Assembly (NCBI GenBank): GCA_016219235.1
Contig: JACRBO010000260.1
Coordinates: forward strand, 1 to 5,379
Reading direction: 5' to 3'
Source: Chloroflexota bacterium
GTDB taxonomy: Bacteria > Chloroflexota > Anaerolineae > Fen-1058
DNA: 5,379 nt
In this document: positions 1-4,739 of the stretch, in pieces
How positions within the stretch are numbered: the stretch's first letter is position 1
How the letters are laid out: each line of letters begins with the position of its first letter
Made by a program: the position numbers and the translations under genes
Notes under the pieces: model-generated
Told to the model about the DNA's origin: nothing
Databases searched by the model: none
Seen by the model: only the letters and a program-made list of their open reading frames with translations

Positions 1-708
1 CTGCTGGCCGCTTTGCATGATGGCAACACGTTCGATGTTGGAGAATTCCGAGACGAATTCAACCAGTTTGTCGATGGCCTTCTCGCGCGTGCGAACCTTC
101 TCCATCGGGATAATCTCGCCGTCTTCGATGGTGAGAAACGGCTTGATGCCCAGCATCGTGCCCAGCACCGCCTGCGACTTGCTCAGGCGATTGTTGCGTT
201 CCAGATAATTCAGGTTTTCCACGAAGAACACAGCATACATGTGCGTGATCATGCCGCGCACGATGCGGACGATCTCATCCAGCGGGGCGTTGTTTTCGGC
301 GGCCTGCGCGGCGGCTTCGACGAGCAGCCCCAGCCCGATCGAGGTGGTGAGCGAATCGATCACGACGATCTTATTGCCGCCCAGGAATTCATCGGCGGCC
401 TGCCGGGCCATGGCCACGGTCTTGCTCATCTTGCTGGAGATGTGGATCGACAGAATCTGTTTGTTCTGCCGGATTTTCTCGGCATACAGGTCTCGGAACA
501 GATCGGTTGACGGCGGGTGCAGGGTCGGCAGCACGCCGTAGTGCGGCAGCTTACGAAAGAACTCTTCCGCCGACAGATCGACGCCTTCGCGATACAACTG
601 GCGATCGAACTGGATCGTTTGCGGCACGATGGTGACACCCAGCCGCTCGGGCAGAGTGGCGTCGGTAAAATGCGCGGTGCTATCGGTAATGATGTGAACT
701 CGGGACAT
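1..708 (-). CDS. DegV family fatty-acid-binding protein (FakB-like), C-terminus cut by window edge
   Basis: DegV proteins hold a single fatty acid; those called FakB present it to the kinase FakA, which phosphorylates the carboxylate for use in phospholipid synthesis. The first 236 residues are visible, from ATG at 708; the family is usually about 280-290 residues, so roughly the last 45-50, including the conserved C-terminal His region, lie outside. Family signatures seen: DST at 9-11 near the N-terminus, PTLHPPS at 61-67 (usual form P-x-TSQPS), SSKMSKT at 91-97 (usual SSxLSGT), the IDS motif at 117-119, and the second-domain block YLERNNRLSKSQ at 168-179 (usual YLxxGGRxxK) followed by LGIKPFL at 186-192. 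The ligand-contacting Ser95, Thr97 and Arg174 positions appear kept, while the glycines around them are changed. It starts 11 bases after the stop of the FakA-like gene with no clear Shine-Dalgarno, so translational coupling is likely. Family is certain; lipid role is inferred from the neighbour. Confidence 0.93.
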   Translation of the reverse strand, partial: MSRVHIITDSTAHFTDATLPERLGVTIVPQTIQFDRQLYREGVDLSAEEFFRKLPHYGVLPTLHPPSTDLFRDLYAEKIRQNKQILSIHISSKMSKTVAMARQAADEFLGGNKIVVIDSLTTSIGLGLLVEAAAQAAENNAPLDEIVRIVRGMITHMYAVFFVENLNYLERNNRLSKSQAVLGTMLGIKPFLTIEDGEIIPMEKVRTREKAIDKLVEFVSEFSNIERVAIMQSGQQ

Positions 709-719
709 GTCAGGCAAAA

Positions 720-2396
720 TTATTCCGCACTCAGGATGTAATCGTAATGAGGTTGACCGCCGTCAACCACTTCAACTTCCAACTGCGCGTGACGTTCGCG
801 AATCGCTTCGGCCAGCGTCTCGGCCTGATTGGCCGCTATGCCGTTGCCGTAATACAGCGTCACAATTTCGAGATCGCTCACGCCCATCTGATCGAGCAGC
901 GCCCATACCGTGCCTTCCACCGATTCGTTGGCGGTGGTCAACTCGTCGTTGAGCAGTCCGATGACCTGGCCTTCGGAAACTTTGATCCCGTTGAACTCGA
1001 CCGAGCGGGTGGCGGTCGTGACTTCGCCGGTCGTGACGTGTTTGGCCGCGGCTTCCATCGCGTGGGCGTTCGCTTCCAGATCGCGTTGATCGTTGAAGGC
1101 CAGCATCGCCGCGATGCCTTGCGGGATGGTCCGGGTGGGCACGACGAGGATGTGTTTCTGGCTGAGTTCAGCCGCCTGGCGCGCGGCCATGATCACGTTG
1201 CTGTTGTTGGGGAGCAGTAACGCCCGATCGGTCGGGATGGCGTCCAGCAGCTGCACGAAGTCCTGCGTGCTGGGATTCATCGTCTGGCCGCCGGGCACGA
1301 TGGCAGTGGCGCCCAGACTCTGGAAGACGCGCATCAACCCTTCGCCCGGCGCAACGGCCAACGTCGCGATGTCGCCGTCCCTGAGGTTGTAGGTGGGCGC
1401 CTGAATGGGCGGAGCAGAGCGGCCCAGCAAGAACTGCTGATACTGCGCGGCCATGTCCTCGACAACGACATCGTGCAGGCGGCCGATCGTTTCCGCGTAG
1501 GCCAGCACGGCGCTGGGGCGCGGCACGTGGACGTGAACTTTGATCGTTTCGCTGTCGCCAACCACCAGCGTCGATAAGCCCAGCTCGGCGATGCGGGCGC
1601 GGGCCTCGTCAATATCAAGGTCGCGGCCTTTAATGATGCACTGCACATCGTAACTGTAACCCAGCGCCACATCGCCCGCGTCCATTTCAGCGTCGGCGGG
1701 CACCGGCTTAAGATCGACGGCGGCCTCCGCCATCCGATCGGCTTCCACCGATTCGCCGCGCAGATAACGCAGCATGCCTTCCAGAATGACGGTCAAGCCC
1801 TCGCCGCCGGAATCGACGACACCCGCCTGTTTGAGTATCTCCAATTGATTAGGCGTGTTGGCGACCGCCTCGCGGGCGTGCGACACCATGCGATCGAGGA
1901 CGTGGAGTAGATCGTCGTTTTCCTGGAAGCCACGTTCCGCCCCGTCGGCAACGGCACGGGAGACGGTCAAGATCGTGCCTTCCACGGGCTTAAGCACACC
2001 TTTGTAGGCAGTCTCGCTGGCGGCGCGCATGGCGGTCGGCAGATCGGCCGCGCCCAGCACCTTCTTGCCGCTGAGGCCGCGCGCAAAGCCGCGCCAGATC
2101 TGCGACAGGATAACGCCGCTGTTGCCGCGCGCGCCCATCAGCGCGCCGTGCGCGATCGACTGAGCGATGTGGCTGACGTTCTCATCGGGCGAGTGTTCGA
2201 TCTCGTGCCACGCGCTCTGCATGGTGAGCAGCATGTTGGTGCCGGTGTCGCCATCGGGCACGGGAAAAACATTGAGGGCGTTGATGGCCGGTTGATGATA
2301 GCGCAGCCACGCCAGACTGGCTTCGACCAGCCGCTTGAGGCCCTGACCATCAACCTGCAAGAGTTTTTCAGTTCTTCGATGAGGTTCGGTTGACAA
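720..2396 (-). CDS. fakA: FakA-like fatty acid kinase (YloV; Dak2 / DhaL-type kinase domain plus DegV-like C-terminal domain)
   Basis: Cytosolic kinase that phosphorylates a fatty acid bound to a DegV/FakB partner, using ATP. With the chosen start it has 558 residues, close to B. subtilis YloV. Domains in order: DhaL-type ATP-binding domain (about 16-213) with NVFPVPDGDTGTNM at 42-55, whose Asp48 and Asp50 should bind Mg, GARGNSG at 88-94, KPVEGT at 136-141 and GVVDSGGEGL at 192-201; middle domain (about 242-325) with GDSETIKVHVHV near 280-291; C-terminal domain with PGGQTMNPST at 368-377, LPNNSN at 395-400 and VPTRTIPQG at 419-427. Start: no in-frame ATG exists near the conserved region. TTG at 2396 is preferred because GGAG lies 11 bases upstream; TTG at 2360 is possible. 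The frame is open upstream to a GTG at 2498, but those residues do not look like protein. Downstream DegV gene supports the Fak role. Family certain, exact start uncertain. Confidence 0.93.
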   Translation of the reverse strand: MSTEPHRRTEKLLQVDGQGLKRLVEASLAWLRYHQPAINALNVFPVPDGDTGTNMLLTMQSAWHEIEHSPDENVSHIAQSIAHGALMGARGNSGVILSQIWRGFARGLSGKKVLGAADLPTAMRAASETAYKGVLKPVEGTILTVSRAVADGAERGFQENDDLLHVLDRMVSHAREAVANTPNQLEILKQAGVVDSGGEGLTVILEGMLRYLRGESVEADRMAEAAVDLKPVPADAEMDAGDVALGYSYDVQCIIKGRDLDIDEARARIAELGLSTLVVGDSETIKVHVHVPRPSAVLAYAETIGRLHDVVVEDMAAQYQQFLLGRSAPPIQAPTYNLRDGDIATLAVAPGEGLMRVFQSLGATAIVPGGQTMNPSTQDFVQLLDAIPTDRALLLPNNSNVIMAARQAAELSQKHILVVPTRTIPQGIAAMLAFNDQRDLEANAHAMEAAAKHVTTGEVTTATRSVEFNGIKVSEGQVIGLLNDELTTANESVEGTVWALLDQMGVSDLEIVTLYYGNGIAANQAETLAEAIRERHAQLEVEVVDGGQPHYDYILSAE

Positions 2397-2561
2397 TTGA
2401 AGCTTGACTCCGTAAAACCAGATAACTGCTCGGCTATTTTGGAGCAGAGGCGGCTCCCACGCCGCCGGATACGCAGGGGCTACGCACGGAGCCCGCACTG
2501 CTCACAATCTGACTTGAAGATGTGGCGCAAGTTGCCAACTTACGCTACGCCGCCCAACTGT
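2397..2561. repeat. Palindrome-rich spacer between the Asp23 gene and fakA
   Basis: This 165-base gap holds three kinds of small inverted repeat. At 2525-2545 GCGCAAGT and ACTTACGC flank a 5-base loop; the one mismatch becomes a G-U wobble when read as minus-strand RNA, so the hairpin is better in the direction of the flanking genes. At 2477-2494 GGGCT and AGCCC flank 8 bases. At 2441-2466 two mutually exclusive 5-bp stems overlap (GGAGC/GCTCC at 2441-2457, GGCGG/CCGCC at 2449-2466). None is followed by a T-run on the minus strand, so a terminator is not supported. The look is that of a dispersed intergenic palindrome family or an mRNA-processing spacer; only a genome-wide search could tell. 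No coding signal was recognised. Confidence 0.5.
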
Positions 2562-2918
2562 CTATGCGGCATTGTCGCTGACGCGTAAACCCTGTACGTG
2601 CACGTTGATGGAGGCGACGGGCAGGCCCAGCGCCTTTTCGACGTTGAATTTCACCAGATTCTGAACACTATGCGCTACGCTCACGATGCGCGTGCCGTAC
2701 TCGATGATTACATACAGATCGATCACGGCTTCGTTGTTGACGAAGCGCACGTCGACGCCGTGATTCACGTCACCTGTCAACTGGCTCAGCAGTTGATCGG
2801 TGGCGTTCTTGGCCGCTAAGCCGACCACGCCGTAGGCCTGCGTCACGGCGTTGGCGGCTACTGTGGCAACGGCCGTCGGCGATATATCAATGCGTCCCAG
2901 CGTGTTTTCCGTTGTCAT
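2562..2918 (-). CDS. Asp23/Gls24 (YloU) family protein
   Basis: A 118-residue protein of the Asp23/YloU family, small proteins often encoded just before fakA and linked in Firmicutes to envelope stress or membrane-associated functions; the biochemical role is not settled. The family pattern is clear: GRIDISPTAVATVAANAV at 8-25, the GVVGL turn at 30-34, an alternating beta segment with VIDLYVIIEYG at 64-74, then VQNLVKFNVEKALGLPVASI (84-103) and the closing VNVHV-like strand NVHVQGLRV at 104-112. There is no signal peptide or membrane helix. The ATG at 2918 has AGGGG about six bases upstream, which supports this start; the stop is TAG at 2564-2562. It is divergent from rpmB and is the first gene of the minus-strand run asp23-fakA-degV, although 165 bases separate it from fakA. 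Family call is firm, function unknown. Confidence 0.92.
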   Translation of the reverse strand: MTTENTLGRIDISPTAVATVAANAVTQAYGVVGLAAKNATDQLLSQLTGDVNHGVDVRFVNNEAVIDLYVIIEYGTRIVSVAHSVQNLVKFNVEKALGLPVASINVHVQGLRVSDNAA

Positions 2919-2971
2919 GCGGTTCCCCTGTCTCTCCCCCCGCCTTTGATCTCAACGATCAGCCAAACCGG

Positions 2972-3000
2972 TTGACCAATTCATACCGCTGTGGTAAGAT
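2972..3000 (+). promoter_or_regulatory. Sigma70-type promoter for rpmB
   Basis: TTGACC at 2972-2977 and TAAGAT at 2995-3000 are separated by exactly 17 bases, each five of six matches to the housekeeping consensus. Transcription would begin near 3007, giving a leader of about 55 bases before the rpmB ATG. An 8-base palindrome AACCGGTT (2966-2973) overlaps the -35 element and could be chance or part of an operator. Confidence 0.75.
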
Positions 3001-3016
3001 TGCGCCCGTTCGATTC

Positions 3017-3038
3017 GGCGCGCGTCGTGAGACGCGCC
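3017..3038 (+). promoter_or_regulatory. Stem-loop in the rpmB leader
   Basis: GGCGCGCGTC (3017-3026), loop GTGA and GACGCGCC (3031-3038) form a GC-rich hairpin with a two-base bulge, directly followed by TTATTTTG (3039-3046). It sits between the predicted transcription start and the Shine-Dalgarno of rpmB. The hairpin plus T-rich tail looks like a weak intrinsic terminator, so it may act as an attenuator or as a binding site for autoregulation of L28 synthesis. The structure is seen; the function is inference. Confidence 0.45.
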
Positions 3039-3062
3039 TTATTTTGCAAAGAGGTGATTCGG

Positions 3063-3245
3063 ATGGCTAAGTGTGAAGTCTGTGGCAAAGGCCCTCAATA
3101 CGGACACAATGTCAGTTTCTCCAAGCGGCATACCAATCGTCAGTTCCGCCCCAACGTGTTTAAGCGCACAGTGGTGGTCAACGGTCAGACGAAGCGGCTG
3201 CATATTTGTGTTCAGTGTGTGAAGACCTTCCACAAAGTTAGTTAA
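3063..3245 (+). CDS. rpmB: 50S ribosomal protein L28, four-cysteine (zinc ribbon) form
   Basis: L28 is a small protein of the large ribosomal subunit. The 60-residue product begins MAKCEVCGKGPQYGHNVS and has the family core SKRHTNRQFRPNVFKR at 20-35. Cys4-x2-Cys7 and Cys49-x2-Cys52 form the zinc-binding set of the so-called C+ type; paralogues that lack these cysteines are used by many bacteria under zinc limitation. The ATG at 3063 is set by the strong Shine-Dalgarno AGAGGTGA (3050-3057), five bases away; an upstream in-frame GTG at 2991 lies inside the promoter and is not the start. The gene has its own promoter (2972-3000) and terminator (3275-3300), so it is a single-gene transcription unit. 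It lies divergent from the Asp23 gene and convergent with rpe, whereas in B. subtilis these neighbours are close together in the same region. Identification is essentially certain. Confidence 0.98.
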   Translation: MAKCEVCGKGPQYGHNVSFSKRHTNRQFRPNVFKRTVVVNGQTKRLHICVQCVKTFHKVS

Positions 3246-3274
3246 GATTCGATTCTGTCGTTCTGGATACATCG

Positions 3275-3303
3275 ACGCCGGCTGATTCAGCCGGCGTTTT
3301 GAT
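3275..3303 (+). terminator. Intrinsic terminator of rpmB
   Basis: ACGCCGGCTG (3275-3284) and CAGCCGGCGT (3288-3297) are perfect reverse complements, folding as a nine- or ten-bp stem with a 3-5 base loop, followed by a run of T to 3300 and then GATTT. It starts 30 bases after the rpmB stop. On the minus strand there is no T-run after the stem, so it is probably not a good terminator for the converging rpe gene. Confidence 0.88.
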
Positions 3304-3331
3304 TTACCTGTAAGCGTAACGCTCGAAAAAC

Positions 3332-3994
3332 TTAGATAACGCTACGCAGGGCCGCGATCGCCGCCGCAATCCCATCGGGATGTTTGAAGATCGCATTGCC
3401 CGCCACCAACACGGTCGCGCCAGCGGCGACTACTCGCGGGGCCGTGCGCACATCGATCCCGCCATCTACTTCAATCTCGGCTTGGCTGCCCACCTGCTCG
3501 CACAACGCCTTCGTCCGGGCGATCTTGTCCACGCTGGCTTCGATGAATTTCTGCGCCCCAAAGCCCGGATTGACCGACATAATCAGAATCAAATCCACAT
3601 CGGCGGCAATCTCTTCGATCGCGCTCAGCGGCGTGGCCGGATTGATGACGACGCCCGGTTTAGCCCCTGAATCTCGAATTTGCTGAATCGTCCGGTGCAA
3701 GTGCAAGCACGCTTCGGCGTGTACTGCCAACCGATCGGCCCCGGCGGCCACAAAGGCCTCCACGTACTTCTCAGGCTCGGCGATCATCAGGTGCACATCA
3801 AGCGGCAACCGGGTACTGCGCTTTACCGCCTCGACGATGAGCGGGCCGATCGTGATGTTGGGGACGAACCGCCCGTCCATCACATCCACGTGGATCCAAT
3901 CACCGCCGGCCGCTTCGGCCTCGGCTACCTGGCTGCCCAACCGCGCAAAATCTGCGGACAGAATGGAGGGTGCAATTTTGACCGAGCGTAACAT
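3332..3994 (-). CDS. rpe: Ribulose-phosphate 3-epimerase
   Basis: Interconverts D-ribulose 5-phosphate and D-xylulose 5-phosphate in the pentose phosphate pathway (and the Calvin cycle where present). The 220-residue product has the full TIM-barrel pattern of the family: [11 protein letters not shown] at 6-16, [12 protein letters not shown] at 35-46, LDVHLMI at 65-71, VVINPATP at 115-122, [12 protein letters not shown] at 139-150, EVDGGI at 175-180 and the phosphate-binding GNAIF at 199-203. By family knowledge His35, Asp37, His68 and Asp177 bind the metal, and Asp37 and Asp177 are the acid-base pair; all are present. ATG at 3994 is chosen because the conserved region begins immediately after it. 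The frame is open to a GTG at 4012, but that adds only six residues and lies in the promoter. There is no Shine-Dalgarno; the promoter at 4004-4032 suggests a leaderless mRNA. Stop is TAA. Confidence 0.97.
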   Translation of the reverse strand: MLRSVKIAPSILSADFARLGSQVAEAEAAGGDWIHVDVMDGRFVPNITIGPLIVEAVKRSTRLPLDVHLMIAEPEKYVEAFVAAGADRLAVHAEACLHLHRTIQQIRDSGAKPGVVINPATPLSAIEEIAADVDLILIMSVNPGFGAQKFIEASVDKIARTKALCEQVGSQAEIEVDGGIDVRTAPRVVAAGATVLVAGNAIFKHPDGIAAAIAALRSVI

Positions 3995-4003
3995 AGCGCA
4001 TGA

Positions 4004-4032
4004 ATAATACACGCTTGAGTACCAAAAAGCAA
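4004..4032 (-). promoter_or_regulatory. Promoter for rpe, placed for a leaderless transcript
   Basis: On the minus strand TTGCTT (4032-4027) and TATTAT (4009-4004) are separated by 17 bases, with four and five of six consensus matches. Transcription would start about 6-8 bases past the -10 element, near 3998-3996, only two to four bases before the rpe ATG at 3994. No Shine-Dalgarno fits in that space. Confidence 0.68.
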
Positions 4033-4044
4033 GAGTGAAATGGA

Positions 4045-4067
4045 AAGTTGGCGCTCATCGCCAATTT
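4045..4067. promoter_or_regulatory. Inverted repeat between rpe and the RAM-domain gene
   Basis: AAGTTGGCG (4045-4053) and CGCCAATTT (4059-4067) flank CTCAT; six bases of each arm are perfect complements and the stem extends by one G-T and two A-T pairs. It lies 13 bases upstream of the rpe -35 element and about 100 bases upstream of the plus-strand gene. No gene ends here that would need a terminator, so a protein-binding operator for one or both divergent genes is the more likely reading. The rest of this 154-base intergenic region shows no convincing plus-strand promoter. Confidence 0.4.
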
Positions 4068-4166
4068 GATTATTGTCTACAAAACCGGTGACAAGTAACA
4101 CTATTTGAAGAGGGTCATAGGGGCGTAGGCTTACGATTAGCCCAACACTTCTCCCGGAGGAAAGCG

Positions 4167-4403
4167 ATGAGAGCCTATGTGTTGATCCATACGCAAACGA
4201 GTGAGACTGCTGAGGTCGTGAGCATGGCGCGCAAGATCAAGGGTGTGACGGCGGCAGATGTCACCTTTGGGCCATTCGATGCCGTGGCACAGGTCGAGGC
4301 CGAGGGCCTTGATGCAATTGGCCGCATCATCGTGAGGGAGATCAGGCCGTTGCCAGGTGTTATGGACACGATAACCTGTCTGGCTGTCGATCCTGGCAAA
4401 TAG
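4167..4403 (+). CDS. Stand-alone Lrp/AsnC-type ligand-binding (RAM) domain protein
   Basis: A 78-residue protein matching the C-terminal ligand-binding domain of Lrp/AsnC regulators but with no helix-turn-helix. The pattern is a beta-alpha-beta-beta-alpha-beta fold: strand AYVLIHTQT at 3-11, helix around 13-24, KGVTAADVTFGPFDAVAQVE at 24-43 with the characteristic GPFDA turn, helix around 47-58, and closing MDTITCLAVD at 66-75. Family knowledge: such single-domain proteins assemble into oligomers and bind amino acids or other small molecules, sometimes modulating full-length Lrp partners or other proteins. The start ATG is fixed by GGAGG (4156-4160) with a six-base spacer. It lies 336 bases before hdrC in the same direction with no obvious terminator between, so part of its transcription could continue into the Hdr genes. 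What it senses is unknown. Confidence 0.88.
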   Translation: MRAYVLIHTQTSETAEVVSMARKIKGVTAADVTFGPFDAVAQVEAEGLDAIGRIIVREIRPLPGVMDTITCLAVDPGK

Positions 4404-4461
4404 GCGAACGTCGCACAATCCCTTGTCGGTAAGTTCAAAAAATCACAAGTCGTCATAACGT

Positions 4462-4477
4462 CGTGATAAAAGTCACA
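4462..4477 (+). promoter_or_regulatory. CRP/FNR- or Rex-like operator, upstream copy
   Basis: CGTGA-TAAAAG-TCACA matches nine of the ten fixed bases of the CRP-type pattern TGTGA-N6-TCACA. Its centre, 4469.5, is 22 bp (two helical turns) from that of the next dyad. Which regulator binds is not determined: CRP/FNR-family proteins, HcpR-like regulators and Rex share this core. Confidence 0.5.
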
Positions 4478-4483
4478 TGACGG

Positions 4484-4499
4484 TGTGACATCTGTCACT
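4484..4499 (+). promoter_or_regulatory. CRP/FNR- or Rex-like operator, downstream copy
   Basis: TGTGA-CATCTG-TCACT matches nine of ten fixed bases of TGTGA-N6-TCACA and includes the exact inverted repeat GTGAC-ATCT-GTCAC. It ends four bases before the candidate -35 element, so its centre falls near -45 of the predicted start. That is close to, though not exactly, the class II activator position of -41.5. Confidence 0.5.
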
Positions 4500-4502
4500 C
4501 GC

Positions 4503-4530
4503 TTGAAGGGGCATAGAATGAAAATATATA
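4503..4530 (+). promoter_or_regulatory. Candidate promoter for hdrC
   Basis: TTGAAG (4503-4508) and TATATA (4525-4530) are 16 bases apart; transcription would begin near 4537. Both elements are imperfect (four and five of six), as expected for an activator-dependent promoter, and the two dyads lie directly upstream. An A/T-rich stretch surrounds the -10 element in otherwise GC-rich DNA. Confidence 0.5.
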
Positions 4531-4652
4531 GCATGCCTTTGAGTTATCTGACATGATCTAGAACGTCCTCATTCTGTACAACCAACGACCCCCACATCCA
4601 TATGAAGGGAATCTGTGGAACCGATGTGTTGTTTACTTAGGGACAGCAAATG

Positions 4653-4688
4653 GCACGGCCTTAACCCGCTACCGGGTTAGGGCCGTGC
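4653..4688 (+). promoter_or_regulatory. 16-bp hairpin in the hdrC leader (attenuator or terminator candidate)
   Basis: GCACGGCCTTAACCCG (4653-4668), loop CTAC, and CGGGTTAGGGCCGTGC (4673-4688) pair along all 16 positions with a single T-G wobble. It is followed by GTGTTTATG, only a weak T tract, and ends 39 bases before the hdrC Shine-Dalgarno at 4728. It could end transcripts from the RAM-domain gene, attenuate hdrC, or shield the 5' end of a processed mRNA. On the minus strand no T-run follows. Confidence 0.7.
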
Positions 4689-4739
4689 GTGTTTATGCTC
4701 ATTCGATCGACCCACGAAAAACTCTGGAGGAGGTGTACA

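Larger units (their letters stand above)
4404..4739 (+). other. Gene-free control region upstream of hdrC
   Basis: These 336 bases hold no convincing gene. The left half has a cluster of GTCA/TGAC half-sites at 4452-4497, including two CRP-type dyads. A candidate promoter follows at 4503-4530, giving a leader of about 200 bases that contains a strong 16-bp hairpin (4653-4688) and ends with the hdrC Shine-Dalgarno. Two 12-codon open frames (4518-4556 and 4602-4640) exist but lack convincing support. The stretch 4555-4640 shows no recognisable structure. Confidence 0.6.

Noticed and set aside
13..541. Plus-strand open frames opposite the DegV gene
   Set aside because: Low-complexity His/Arg/Asp- or Ser-rich translations typical of the antisense of a GC-rich gene; the minus strand encodes a clear DegV protein.
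747..1392. Plus-strand open frames opposite fakA
   Set aside because: Antisense shadows of well-conserved FakA motifs, with no ribosome sites or recognisable domains.
2397..2498. Upstream extension of fakA to the GTG at 2498 (592 residues)
   Set aside because: The added residues come from the palindromic spacer, show no family similarity and have no ribosome site; the family normally begins shortly before the DGQ-L-K-R segment.
2991..3062. GTG at 2991 as the start of rpmB
   Set aside because: It overlaps the -10 region of the promoter; L28 begins at MAKC, where a strong Shine-Dalgarno is present.
3275..3303. Bidirectional terminator serving rpe as well
   Set aside because: The minus strand has no T-run after the stem; only the plus-strand role is supported.
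4087..4102. Third CRP-like site upstream of the RAM-domain gene (GGTGA-N6-ACACT)
   Set aside because: Only seven of ten fixed bases match, which is expected by chance at this length.
4137..4534. Minus-strand open frames opposite the RAM-domain gene
   Set aside because: Shadows; the plus-strand frame has a perfect ribosome site and clear family pattern.
4518..4556. 12-codon frame MKIYSMPLSYLT with AAGGGG upstream
   Set aside because: A ribosome-like site exists, but the frame straddles the candidate -10 element, so it would only be translated from read-through transcripts; too short to support.
4602..4640. 12-codon frame just before the leader hairpin, as a leader peptide
   Set aside because: No Shine-Dalgarno and no run of regulatory codons, so a classical attenuator peptide is not supported.
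4689..4739. GTG 4689 or ATG 4695 as the hdrC start
   Set aside because: No ribosome site, at the end of the leader hairpin, and out-competed by AGGAGGTG before TTG 4740.
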